Part shown: one piece after another, positions 36,036 through 44,594 of the stretch
Position numbering within the stretch: position 1 is the stretch's first letter
Layout: every line of letters begins with the position of its first letter
Assembly (NCBI GenBank): GCA_965215055.1
Contig: OZ244046.1
Coordinates: 1,054,001 to 1,118,000, forward strand
Source: G965215055 sp965215055
Lineage (GTDB): Bacteria > Pseudomonadota > Gammaproteobacteria > UBA4575
Direction of reading: 5' to 3'
DNA length: 64,000 nt
Notes under the pieces: model-generated
Database searches by the model: none
What the model saw: the letters and a program-made list of their open reading frames with translations, nothing else
What the model was told of the DNA's origin: nothing
Program-made: the position numbers and the translations under genes

Positions 36036-37415
36036 ATGAAGACTAAATTATTAGGTACCGCGCTTGCGCTTGGCCTTGTGATGTCGCCTTTGGCATCGTT
36101 TGCCGGCGGTGTAGGTGGCGGTAACGCAGACTCAAACTGGACCATCTATGGATGGCAGAACTGGGCGCTGGACTTCAGGTCTGTTGACACGGGTACGCGT
36201 ACACGTGACCTGATCAAGATGGAGAATGAGGCAGCCAACATTGGTTTTGCAGCTTCCATTGACACAGGGATGTCCATGGGTGGCGTACCGATCAAGGCCA
36301 ACTTCCAGTGCGAACAGTTTACGACGTTTAACCGCCTTGCCGCATTTCATCATAACGGCTGGTGTAACCGTAACAGTAAACTTGGCCTGAGCGGCCCCTG
36401 GGGTGAGGTAATGGCCGCTGGATGGCTGACGCCTTACAACGAGGTTACCGCACAGTCGATCGATCCTTTTTATGACGCAGGTAGCCATACCCACTCCACG
36501 CTTCTTGGCCTGGTAGGTTATGGCACCCAATACGGCAACAGCGGTTTTGATGGTGCCCTTGGCTATGGAGAAGGTATAGGCGGTCAAGGCTTCATGCGCC
36601 GCAAGGCGAACATGTGGCAGTGGTTCTCACCTGCCAGTTGGGGCGGCCTGCACGTACGTGTCGGCTGGTCAAATCAGCACATCTGGGCTACTGATGAATC
36701 GGAAGTGACGGCCAGAGATTTAGAAGTTCATGAACTGGATCCGGAAATACTGTCCATCGGTGCCTCGTACACGGCCAGTGTCGGCGACGGCAACGAGTTG
36801 TGGGTAGCCATTGGCTATCAGCAGCATGACGAATGGGCGGCTGCAGATCCCAAACTTGCGTGTTCAGATTCCGATGACGAGACCATCCGTTACGCAGTGA
36901 AGTACACCCATAACTGGGGTAACGGTCATACGACCCGTATCTCCGCAGCCTATGAAGATATGGAGTACGACTGGGAGAACTGCGGTGGTGGTGATCAGGA
37001 TGCGGATATGGATGGTAATCAACACCTCGAAGGAGGGGCAGGACCGTTTGCTTTCCACCTGACAGGTGGCAGGGTCGATTTCGAACGCGATGCCTGGCTG
37101 ATTTCCGGCAAGCACGATTTCCCCGGACCGCTGGACTTCCGCTTCATGTACATGGAAGCCGACGACTTTGAATGCGGCAGTTCTATGGTGAATGGCGAGA
37201 TGGATTGTGCCGGCATCATGGAGTCCGATTCCGGTGCTGAAGCCTATTCAGTAGGCCTGTACTACACCTTCCCGGCCGGCACTGAACTGCGACTGGTCTA
37301 CGGTGAAGTGGACAACGACACATATTCCCAGAACGACTTCGGCATCAATGGCGATGGCGTTGGAATGGGTGAGAAAAATGAGAGTTGGCAGATTGGTATG
37401 GTGCAGTGGTTCTAA
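36036..37415 (+). CDS. outer-membrane porin, copy 2
   Basis: The 459-residue paralogue of the porin at 33948-35315 has an almost identical signal peptide, N-terminal strands and C-terminal ~45 residues (ending VQWF). It differs in blocks: around residues 110-115, 165-185, 218-240, 275-280, 310-340 and 365-385, likely extracellular loops. The start is the ATG at 36036 after GAGGAG; upstream in-frame codons are leader. The block-wise pattern suggests loop diversification with gene conversion keeping the barrel uniform. Confidence 0.8.
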   Translation: MKTKLLGTALALGLVMSPLASFAGGVGGGNADSNWTIYGWQNWALDFRSVDTGTRTRDLIKMENEAANIGFAASIDTGMSMGGVPIKANFQCEQFTTFNRLAAFHHNGWCNRNSKLGLSGPWGEVMAAGWLTPYNEVTAQSIDPFYDAGSHTHSTLLGLVGYGTQYGNSGFDGALGYGEGIGGQGFMRRKANMWQWFSPASWGGLHVRVGWSNQHIWATDESEVTARDLEVHELDPEILSIGASYTASVGDGNELWVAIGYQQHDEWAAADPKLACSDSDDETIRYAVKYTHNWGNGHTTRISAAYEDMEYDWENCGGGDQDADMDGNQHLEGGAGPFAFHLTGGRVDFERDAWLISGKHDFPGPLDFRFMYMEADDFECGSSMVNGEMDCAGIMESDSGAEAYSVGLYYTFPAGTELRLVYGEVDNDTYSQNDFGINGDGVGMGEKNESWQIGMVQWF

Positions 37416-37468
37416 TACTACTTGTATCTTAAAAATACCCTCTTAGAAAAGGACTTTCCAAGAGACTC

Positions 37469-37500
37469 AAAACGGGCATCGAAAGGTGCCCGTTTTTTTT
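37469..37500 (+). terminator. rho-independent terminator of porin gene 2
   Basis: AAAACGGGCATC and GGTGCCCGTTTT form a stem with a GAAA loop, followed by a run of eight T. It lies about 55 bases after the porin stop. Confidence 0.9.
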
Positions 37501-37504
37501 GTGC

Positions 37505-38068
37505 TTAAAAACCTTTTTGCATGCGCTGCTGGTCTTGCTTAAGGGCTTCCGCAAGTGACTCGAACTTCGTGTCATACCTCTTCTCGATAGATCCGTTTGG
37601 GTAGTTGTGCAGCTCGATGAACAATGCATAGACCAGCGGGTAAAGCAACCTAGGTGCGAATAGAATCGACGCACTTCCACTTACGTGAGCACGGTCCGTT
37701 TCCGGAAAATAACGCGTATCCGTGATGGCGTTTTTTCCCAGATATTGCAGAAGCGAGTTGGCCGTCTTGGCTATGTCCCACGTCCAGGCTTCCTTGCTAT
37801 TTAAGATCTCTATGTATTTTTTCTCTACTGCGCGGCGATTGTCGGGAGAAAGCTGCTTGAAAAATTTTTGCAGATTATGATGCTGCCCATACGACGTGCC
37901 GGCATTATCCAGGGCGTACTTGAGAAGCATCTCGATGGCATATAAACCAATAATCTGTTGACCGATAAAAAAACCCAGCAAACGCGGGTCTTCGCGTTCA
38001 TATGGAAAAGGTGCGTTGAAAAGAGTTAATAACCCTTCCATCCAGTGGACAGACGGCTTCTCGCTCAT
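37505..38068 (-). CDS. HEPN-like protein (tentative)
   Basis: The 187-residue protein is helical. The segment GLYAIEMLLKYALDNAGTSY followed by GQHHNLQKFFKQL resembles the core of HEPN-superfamily proteins (Glu-Met-Leu-Leu-Lys helix, then a His-Asn-Leu turn). The canonical catalytic R-x4-6-H of HEPN RNases is not evident, so it may be a non-catalytic or divergent member. The shared palindrome lies 43 bases upstream of its ATG. Its stop is directly against the porin 2 terminator. Confidence 0.5.
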   Translation of the reverse strand: MSEKPSVHWMEGLLTLFNAPFPYEREDPRLLGFFIGQQIIGLYAIEMLLKYALDNAGTSYGQHHNLQKFFKQLSPDNRRAVEKKYIEILNSKEAWTWDIAKTANSLLQYLGKNAITDTRYFPETDRAHVSGSASILFAPRLLYPLVYALFIELHNYPNGSIEKRYDTKFESLAEALKQDQQRMQKGF

Positions 38069-38110
38069 GATTTTCCCAGGTAGTTATTTTGAAAAAGAGT
38101 CTGATTACAC

Positions 38111-38132
38111 TATTGAGTAAAATTACTCAATA
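38111..38132. promoter_or_regulatory. shared palindrome, HEPN-like gene copy
   Basis: TATTGAGTAA-AA-TTACTCAATA is a perfect inverted repeat (half-sites 38112-38120 and 38123-38131). Read on the minus strand it continues AGTGTAAT, nearly as in the AAA ATPase copy (AGCGTAAT). TTGAGT followed 17 bases later by TAATCA may be the promoter. Confidence 0.75.
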
Positions 38133-38213
38133 TATACACAAAAGAAGGAAATGAGAGATGACTAAATAAAAGGGAAGACTCCATACAAATCTGTAGTCAA
38201 GTACTGTTTCAGC

Positions 38214-38594
38214 TTATCCGAAAAAACGGCTGGCTGCATAAATAATAAGAGCCAAGATCTTCCTCCAGTGATTCCTGCAACTGCGAAAGAACACGGCAAG
38301 TATACCGGGACGCATCCCCTTTGCCTCATGCTGCACTCTTTCCAGCTCTGCTGGCGTCAAAAACTCCACTGGTGGGTCAATTACGGGAATTTTCCCTTTC
38401 TTGAACAAGGCTGCGGTCTCATTTACCTTGGGTTGTGCTGCTTCATTCCAAATGTTAATACCAAGTTTGGCTGGGTTATCAACCCAACCATCATGATTTT
38501 TTACGAGTTGCAATTTGTATAATTCGTAATTGTTACTCGCCTCGAAAGTTTTCCCTGTGGGGGCGTAGTCCTCGTGATACATTTTGGCTCTCAT
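38214..38594 (-). CDS. small phage-like protein downstream of the coat gene
   Basis: The 126-residue protein contains NHDGWVDNPAKLGINIW, a Gly-Trp-Val-Asp-x-Pro-Ala-Lys motif I associate with small proteins encoded next to phage coat genes. It ends in a hydrophobic helix (ILALIIYAASRFF) that could insert in a membrane. It starts two bases after the coat gene stop and is surely cotranscribed. The function is unknown; a head-associated or host-derived fused tail is possible. Confidence 0.5.
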   Translation of the reverse strand: MRAKMYHEDYAPTGKTFEASNNYELYKLQLVKNHDGWVDNPAKLGINIWNEAAQPKVNETAALFKKGKIPVIDPPVEFLTPAELERVQHEAKGMRPGILAVFFRSCRNHWRKILALIIYAASRFFG

Positions 38595-38596
38595 AC

Positions 38597-40273
38597 CTAA
38601 ACCTCTTCAGTTATAACTCGAATGCCCAACTCAGGATAGACACACTTGACACCGAATAACGCATCAACTCTATGTTTTTCCTTCGCAGCCGATTCTGACG
38701 GCTGTACATCGAAATACTCAAGTACACCAAGTTTGCAGAAGAATGCTTGCCTGTATGACTTACCTGAATCTCCCAATACGGTGATTGCCGCTTTGTCTTT
38801 AGGCTTGGCATCAACATTTTGGTCGGTAGTCGTGTTGCTTCCATCATTTAAGTCAGGATAAATCTTAATCGTAGCTTGACCAGTAGCATCAGGTGTTACA
38901 TCTTCAAGCACTGTGAAAGTCATGGGATTCCCCGTGATCGCATGATTACCTCGCGGCTCGACTTCCTTTACGCCTGCGATTTGAATCAACTGGCCTTTGT
39001 TCAGGACTTTGGTGTCATTATTTGCCCAACCGTCCGTTGCAAGTTCTCCGCCTGCTTGATCAGCACCTCTCACTAGTGGAGTAGATGCACCCCTGTCTGC
39101 TACTCTAAAAATCGGTATATTGGATGACTCACATACTTCAAATTTTTCCAACCATTCCTTGCAATGTTTCCCCATGGCTTCATCCATGGGAGGACTATTT
39201 ACCCATTCTAAGTGATCGCTAAGATGTACAATGTCCAGTGGGTCCATAATCGCATAAAGAGTACCGCTCGGAATAACCACATGCTCTAAATGTGCATACA
39301 CAAGTTGTACAATCTCGGCAGTCATCTTATCGCCCGGCGTACCATCGGTATAGTACAACCCATGCCCAAGTTCTTCCGCGCCCGCCTTATCATAGAGATT
39401 GGCCAATTTTTCAATACCCGCCTGCATGGTACGATCCATGTCGTTGTCATCAAGGTAGAAGTGGTCACCCTTTACTTTTAGCTCAATCGTTGAGCAGGGC
39501 GGACTTGGTGCCAATTTAGCACCTGAGCCTACTCTGTGCCTGCATGGCTTTTTGATGTGAATGGTATCCCCAATCTTTCCCTTAAGATGCTTCCTAGTAT
39601 AGGGAGGAAGAGCCAGTCGGGGTAAAATCAGCTTATTCTCCAGCCCGCGTAAGACCTTATCAGCAATGTTGGGCGCAATAGAGCTGGTTCTAATACCTGC
39701 CGTTTTTCCAGTCATTCCATCTTCAGGATAATCCAACTCTCCCCTAAGTCTTTCAAATTCTTCGAAATCATCGCCGCAATCATAAATATCTTTTTCAGCC
39801 TTTGTTTCAGGTTTTTCGGCAGTCTCGCCGAAGTTTGATATAATTTCTTTCAACGCCTGAATTTGCTGTGCTTCAGTCTTTAGCGCAATGCGACGTGCCA
39901 CTCTTGGTTTATCCACGAACATCGTGACTATCTTCCAAGCCTCGTCTGTATCGCTCATAAATCTCAGCATGTGTGTCGTCAAGTAGAATTTTTCATCACG
40001 AAGAAAACTTATAAAATTATCTAGTAAATCATCATCAGCTTCATCAGCAACATCAATGGATTCTTCAAGATTCCTGCACATTTCAAATACTTCATTATCA
40101 CTCAAAGCATTTTGCCAAGTGCCCGGTCTTAAATTTTCATTTATGTTTGCTAACCGTTCCCTCTTTTTAATCGCCTTCAGCACCACTACCCCTAAAGTAG
40201 ATACTCTCGCTAACCTGCGCTTTGCTATACGATTAGCTTCGTACAGGTCTCCGGATTTCTTTCCAGTTTTCAT
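38597..40273 (-). CDS. orphan P22-type major coat protein with N-terminal extension
   Basis: Residues ~198-558 resemble the P22 gp5 coat family: NIADKVLRGLENKLILPRL, KIGDTIHIKKPCRHRV, a GTLYAIMDPLDIVHLSDHL region and a C-terminal GNPMTFTVLEDVTPDATGQ segment like the P22 beta-rich end. Residues 1-190 are an extra, acidic, helical region not found in P22 gp5 and could be a scaffold or cargo-binding part. No terminase, portal, tail or integrase gene is nearby. The AT content is higher than that of the flanking core genes. It is either a prophage relic or a domesticated shell protein. Confidence 0.65.
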   Translation of the reverse strand: MKTGKKSGDLYEANRIAKRRLARVSTLGVVVLKAIKKRERLANINENLRPGTWQNALSDNEVFEMCRNLEESIDVADEADDDLLDNFISFLRDEKFYLTTHMLRFMSDTDEAWKIVTMFVDKPRVARRIALKTEAQQIQALKEIISNFGETAEKPETKAEKDIYDCGDDFEEFERLRGELDYPEDGMTGKTAGIRTSSIAPNIADKVLRGLENKLILPRLALPPYTRKHLKGKIGDTIHIKKPCRHRVGSGAKLAPSPPCSTIELKVKGDHFYLDDNDMDRTMQAGIEKLANLYDKAGAEELGHGLYYTDGTPGDKMTAEIVQLVYAHLEHVVIPSGTLYAIMDPLDIVHLSDHLEWVNSPPMDEAMGKHCKEWLEKFEVCESSNIPIFRVADRGASTPLVRGADQAGGELATDGWANNDTKVLNKGQLIQIAGVKEVEPRGNHAITGNPMTFTVLEDVTPDATGQATIKIYPDLNDGSNTTTDQNVDAKPKDKAAITVLGDSGKSYRQAFFCKLGVLEYFDVQPSESAAKEKHRVDALFGVKCVYPELGIRVITEEV

Positions 40274-40357
40274 AACTCAATTAATACCATAATAAATAAT
40301 AGTTTTCAAGTATATAATTATATTCTGATATATCGTCTTAGTTATACTCAACATCAA

Positions 40358-40391
40358 CAGGGATTTTGCGAGGGCGGTTATACCAAGCCTG
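40358..40391 (+). repeat. 34-bp direct repeat, copy 2
   Basis: Diverged match to 35591-35624, in an AT-rich 257-base gap upstream of the coat protein gene. Read on the minus strand it contains GGTATAAC, so it could act as a promoter element for that gene. The rest of the gap 40274-40530 shows no gene. Confidence 0.45.
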
Positions 40392-40488
40392 AAATCCTGG
40401 CTATAAAAAGAAATCTGGCCTGTAAAAGACTTCCCGTGTCTGCACGTTCTCCAGTATTCTTGCAAAGAAGTATGAGTTTTTATATGCT

Positions 40489-40516
40489 TTGAAGAGAGTA
40501 TTAACCTATTTAATAT
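40489..40516 (+). promoter_or_regulatory. putative promoter of hipBA
   Basis: TTGAAG (40489-40494) and TAATAT (40511-40516) are 16 bases apart, about 14 bases before the hipB start. TATTAA and TTAATA words flank the -10 box and may be part of an autoregulatory operator. Confidence 0.4.
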
Positions 40517-40530
40517 GCTCTTAATAGATT

Positions 40531-40872
40531 ATGACGGCTCAAAATCCATTATTGAAAGCACCACCCTACCTAGTCGAACGGGATTTGAAGCTCCTAGGTG
40601 CAAACCTGAGGACGGCACGCCTGCGGCGTAACCTTACGATCAAGGACGTTGCGCAGAAAATTGGCACAGGGCAGCGGGCCGTCATGAATGCAGAGAGAGG
40701 TAAGCCGTCAACGAGCATTGCCGTCTACGTGGCCCTGCTTTGGGTGTTTGACCTGTTGAGCCAGTTCGAGGACGTGGCCGACCCTGCAAAGGACGTGGAA
40801 GGACAGGCATTGGCCAAGTCGAGGGAGCGTTCACGCGCCCGGGTAGCAAGGGAGCTGGATGATGACTTTTGA
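40531..40872 (+). CDS. hipB: HipB-like helix-turn-helix antitoxin
   Basis: The 113-residue protein has a Cro/C1-type helix-turn-helix (LRTARLRRNLTIKDVAQKIG...VMNAERGKPS). Next to hipA, this identifies it as the DNA-binding antitoxin of a HipBA-type system that represses its own promoter. The C-terminal Arg/Ser tail is likely the flexible part contacting the toxin. Its end overlaps the hipA start by 14 bases. Confidence 0.85.
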   Translation: MTAQNPLLKAPPYLVERDLKLLGANLRTARLRRNLTIKDVAQKIGTGQRAVMNAERGKPSTSIAVYVALLWVFDLLSQFEDVADPAKDVEGQALAKSRERSRARVARELDDDF

Positions 40873-42124
40873 GGTGACGCCGAACGAATGCTACGTGTAC
40901 ATCACCTTGCCGGGCGAGACGCAAGCCGTTACTGCTGGACGTTTCTCTCTGACCACGGACCGTTATGGCACTGCCCTTGGTCGTTTCGCGTACGGTCGAA
41001 GGTATTTGGAACGAAATGACAGCGTTCCGATTGATCCGATTGAGCTTAAACTAGCGCGGCAGACGTACGAAACAGTGGCCCTGAACGGTATATTCGGGGC
41101 GCTGCGCGATGCGGGTCCTGACTCTTGGGGTCGCCGTATTATCGAGCGCTGTGCAGGAAAAATCGAGTTGAGTGAGATGCACTACCTCCTCAAAGCGTCG
41201 GATGACCGCACCGGGGCACTCAGCTTTGGTCTTGAACAACAACCTCCACCACCACGACAGGAATTTAATCAAACCCTGGACTTGGCCAAACTTCAGACGA
41301 TTGCTGACGCTATCGTAAATGATGAAGAGTTACCAGAGGACGCGGTAATTAACCAGATTGAAGATCTAATGCTGATTGGCACTTCGATGGGCGGCGCCCG
41401 TCCGAAGGCTGTGGTTGAGGATGAGAGCGGTCTGTGGCTTGCAAAATTTAACCGACAGGATGACAAATGGAACAGCGCAAGAGTCGAGCACGCGATGCTC
41501 GTGCTGGCGAGAAGCTGTGGTCTATTTGCAGCAGAGAGCAAGGTGGTACCTGTAGGCGGGCGGGACGTATTGCTGGTGAGACGTTTTGATCGTGAAAAAA
41601 CGAAGAAAGGCTATCTCAAGGCGCGCGTGGTGAGCGCGTTGACACTCCTGCGGGCCAAGGGTAGTCACCCCAGAGATAAATGGTCCTACGTGCTTTTGGC
41701 TGAAGAACTTCGCCGAGTGTGCGCGAAGCCGCGCCAGGATGCAGCCGAGCTATTCCGCCGTATGTGCTTCAATGCCCTCATCTCTAACACTGACGATCAC
41801 CCACGCAACCATGCAATCGTCGCCAAAAGCCGCGACTGGAACCTTTCGCCAGCTTACGATCTCACGCCAACCGTTCCGGTCAGTGTCGAGCACCGTGACC
41901 TGGCATTGATATGTGGCGATAAAGGTCGATACGCGAACGCCGAAAATATCCTCTCGCAAAGCGTGCGCTTCCTGCTCGAACGTGATGAAGCCGAAGCGAT
42001 TGTGGCAGAAATGAAAGATCGAATTGAGCAACGCTGGTATGAGGTGGTGCGCACTGCAGGAGTTTCGGAGCGGGATTGTGACCTGATATCAGGCGCATTC
42101 GTCTATCCCGGATTTGGACTCTAA
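40859..42124 (+). CDS. hipA: HipA family Ser/Thr kinase toxin
   Basis: The 421-residue protein has the HipA N-terminal domain and the kinase core: GTSMGGARPKA (ATP loop), VRRFDRE, and the catalytic NTDDHPRNHA followed by AYDLTP, all intact. HipA of E. coli phosphorylates glutamyl-tRNA synthetase and halts translation; the target of this subfamily may differ. The reading frame is complete, so the module looks functional. It closes the accessory region. Confidence 0.92.
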   Translation: MMTFEVTPNECYVYITLPGETQAVTAGRFSLTTDRYGTALGRFAYGRRYLERNDSVPIDPIELKLARQTYETVALNGIFGALRDAGPDSWGRRIIERCAGKIELSEMHYLLKASDDRTGALSFGLEQQPPPPRQEFNQTLDLAKLQTIADAIVNDEELPEDAVINQIEDLMLIGTSMGGARPKAVVEDESGLWLAKFNRQDDKWNSARVEHAMLVLARSCGLFAAESKVVPVGGRDVLLVRRFDREKTKKGYLKARVVSALTLLRAKGSHPRDKWSYVLLAEELRRVCAKPRQDAAELFRRMCFNALISNTDDHPRNHAIVAKSRDWNLSPAYDLTPTVPVSVEHRDLALICGDKGRYANAENILSQSVRFLLERDEAEAIVAEMKDRIEQRWYEVVRTAGVSERDCDLISGAFVYPGFGL

Positions 42125-42287
42125 GCAAAACCAAGCTTACTTTTGAGGAACTCTTTTCCGGTCGACCAAGTCTGATGTACAAAAAGATTTACCGTTCTTT
42201 TACCAGAATATCAAATATAATATATTCAAAGTCCAGGTAGCTATTAACATTGAGCCACCGGTTTACTACAAAAATGCACGCTTCACC

Positions 42288-43052
42288 ATGAGACCGACAC
42301 TTATCCTTTTTTTGCTCGCGCTGGCTATTGGCAGCTTGGCACCGCCGGCGTTCTCGAAATGCAGCAAGGAGGACGTGGATTTCTACCTGGAGAAGGGCTT
42401 TACGCACGAGCAGATTACGCAGTTATGTGCGGCAGCTTCCGATGCCAGTGTGCCGGATTACAAGCCTTATCAACAGCAGGTCATTATCTACAGTGATGAA
42501 GCCGGGCCCAGTGCAAGGGACGGCTTTACGCGCAAGGAAAGCAAGGCCATCAGGGACCTGGAGGACGGCGTGGACGTGATCGGACTCAAGGTAAACCAGG
42601 ATGCCATCCAGTACACCTTGAAGATATGCCTGGCCGTGCAGGAAGGAAAGGAGTACAGCCAGCGTTTCAAAACGTGTCCGGAGGTATTTCACAGTATTGC
42701 ACGCAGCGGGCTTGAAATAGTCGTTTCGGGAAAGAAGTTCATGTTCTTCGGCCAGCAGGCAGTCCGGGTAAAGGGGAATATCCAGCACAAGTCGAAAGTG
42801 AATTTTGATGATTATCCAATACAGTTCAAAAAACAGTTGAAACGCGCATATGACTGGAAAGCCAACAAGGATGTTGCCTACCTGCCCATTCGCCACGGTT
42901 ACTCGTTGACCAAGGTGCTCAATGCCCTGAATACGCTGGCGAAACCGGCAGAGGAAGGCGTTACGCTGGCGCAGGATACGAGCGCGGAAGGCGTGGAAAT
43001 GGAGGATGAGGATAAGCCGAAAAAGAAACGCTGGTGGAATCCTTTCGACTAG
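42288..43052 (+). CDS. secreted hypothetical protein
   Basis: The 254-residue protein begins with a typical signal peptide (MRPTLILFLLALAIG...AFS-KC) and has Cys residues early in the mature part, then a mixed alpha/beta body and a strongly charged C-terminal end (EDEDKPKKKRWW). It is probably periplasmic. I see no known domain. The 163 bases before it hold no gene. It runs convergent to gpmI, 12 bases away. Confidence 0.7.
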   Translation: MRPTLILFLLALAIGSLAPPAFSKCSKEDVDFYLEKGFTHEQITQLCAAASDASVPDYKPYQQQVIIYSDEAGPSARDGFTRKESKAIRDLEDGVDVIGLKVNQDAIQYTLKICLAVQEGKEYSQRFKTCPEVFHSIARSGLEIVVSGKKFMFFGQQAVRVKGNIQHKSKVNFDDYPIQFKKQLKRAYDWKANKDVAYLPIRHGYSLTKVLNALNTLAKPAEEGVTLAQDTSAEGVEMEDEDKPKKKRWWNPFD

Positions 43053-43064
43053 GGTTGCGGCACG

Positions 43065-44594
43065 CTAGATAAGCAGTGATTTCCCCGTCATGGCGGCGGG
43101 TTGTTCAATTCCCATTATCTCCAGGATCGTGGGCGCTACTGCGCTCAGGCCCTGGCCATTCGTCAGTTTGCGGCTGTTCTCGCCTATCACCAGGCACGGG
43201 ACGGGATAGGCGGTATGTTGTGTGTGTGGCTCGCGAGTGTGCGGGTCCACCATTTCATCGCAGTTGCCGTGATCGGAGGTCAACACGACGGAGACGCCGT
43301 TTGCCACGGCTGCATCCAGGACGCGGCCTGCATGCGTGTCCAGGGCTTCCAGGGCCGCAATTACGGCCTTTTTGTCGGCAGTATGTCCCACCATGTCACC
43401 ATTGGCGAAGTTGGTGATAACCAGGGCGTACTTGTCATCGTCCAGGGCCTTGATAACTTCGTCTGCGACCTGCTCGGCACTCATTTCGGGTTGCAGGTCG
43501 TAGGTGGCGACTTTCGGAGACGGTACTACCTTGCGTTCTTCACCTTCGTAGGTGTCTTCGTTGCCACCGTTTATGAAGTAGGTAACGTGGGGATATTTTT
43601 CGGTTTCTGCACAACGGAACTGGCGCAAGCCATGCTGGCTGATGATTTCCGCCAGGTTTGTTTCCGGTTTGCGCGGCGGAAAAATCACCGGGCCAAGATA
43701 TTCCTTGCCGTATTTGGTCATCATGCTCAGTTTGAAGGGCTTGTAGTCCGGGCCACGATCAAACACGGTAAAATCGTCCTTGACCAGTGCCTCGGCAAGC
43801 TGACGCGGCCGGTCATTGCGAAAGTTGTAGAAGACTACTTCGGAGTCACCCGTTACGGGTTGAGCACCCTTGATTACCGTGGGCAGGATAAATTCGTCGG
43901 TATCGCCGCGTGCGTAGGAGTTGTCTATCGCAGCATGGACGTTGTCGGCTTTCTCGCCCTGTAACAGTGCCAGTGCCTGCCATGCCTTCTGGGTACGCTC
44001 CCACCTGCGATCCCTGTCCATGGCGTAGTAACGCCCCATTATTGTCGCCACGGAGCCCCTGGCCTCGTCCAGCGCGGGCTGTATGTAGTCGATGTATTTT
44101 TTTGCACTGCGCGGCGGCGTATCGCGGCCATCTGCAATCACGTGCAACAATGGCCTGACGCGATGCGCACGGCACAGCCGCAGCAGCGCGACGACGTGGT
44201 CGATATGGGAGTGCACGCCGCCGTCCGATACGAGCCCTATCAAGTGAACGCGCCCTTCTTTTTTCTTTGCATTTTCGACGGCTCTCAGCAAAGGCGACAT
44301 TTCAAAGAAGCTGCCGTCGGCAATGGCATCGTTGATGCGAATCAGGTCTTGCCTGATCACGGTGCCGCAACCTATCGTCATGTGCCCCACTTCGGAGTTG
44401 CCCATCTGCCCGGCGGGCAGACCCACTGCTTCACCCGATGCTTCCAGTACGGTGTGGGGGTAGCTGGCAAAATACTTGTCCAGCCTGGGGGTGTTGGCCT
44501 GCAATACTGCGTTGTTGGCCTTGCTGGGGTTGACGCCGAAGCCGTCAAGGATGACGAGTATGACCCGGTTGGAAATTTTTGTTTGTCTGTTCAT
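43065..44594 (-). CDS. gpmI: 2,3-bisphosphoglycerate-independent phosphoglycerate mutase
   Basis: The 509-residue protein has the metal and Ser-nucleophile motifs of the iPGM family: VILVILDGFGVNPSK, QMGNSEVGHMTIG with the catalytic Ser, HIDHVVALL, VIADGRDTPP and TSDHGNCDEM. It interconverts 3- and 2-phosphoglycerate using two Mn ions. Its ATG overlaps the tatC stop by one base, making it the last gene of the his-tat-gpmI run. Confidence 0.97.
   Translation of the reverse strand: MNRQTKISNRVILVILDGFGVNPSKANNAVLQANTPRLDKYFASYPHTVLEASGEAVGLPAGQMGNSEVGHMTIGCGTVIRQDLIRINDAIADGSFFEMSPLLRAVENAKKKEGRVHLIGLVSDGGVHSHIDHVVALLRLCRAHRVRPLLHVIADGRDTPPRSAKKYIDYIQPALDEARGSVATIMGRYYAMDRDRRWERTQKAWQALALLQGEKADNVHAAIDNSYARGDTDEFILPTVIKGAQPVTGDSEVVFYNFRNDRPRQLAEALVKDDFTVFDRGPDYKPFKLSMMTKYGKEYLGPVIFPPRKPETNLAEIISQHGLRQFRCAETEKYPHVTYFINGGNEDTYEGEERKVVPSPKVATYDLQPEMSAEQVADEVIKALDDDKYALVITNFANGDMVGHTADKKAVIAALEALDTHAGRVLDAAVANGVSVVLTSDHGNCDEMVDPHTREPHTQHTAYPVPCLVIGENSRKLTNGQGLSAVAPTILEIMGIEQPAAMTGKSLLI

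Larger units (their letters stand above)
35967..37501. repeat. right arm of the 1.5-kb inverted repeat (porin 2 unit)
   Basis: Inverted copy of 33863-35384, carrying leader, coding sequence and terminator. The outer boundary falls immediately after the terminator T run, the inner one about 70 bases upstream of the start codon. Confidence 0.92.

Noticed and set aside
33863..37501. Composite transposon or insertion sequences as cause of the inverted repeats
   Set aside because: The arms contain only porin units with their leader and terminator; no transposase.
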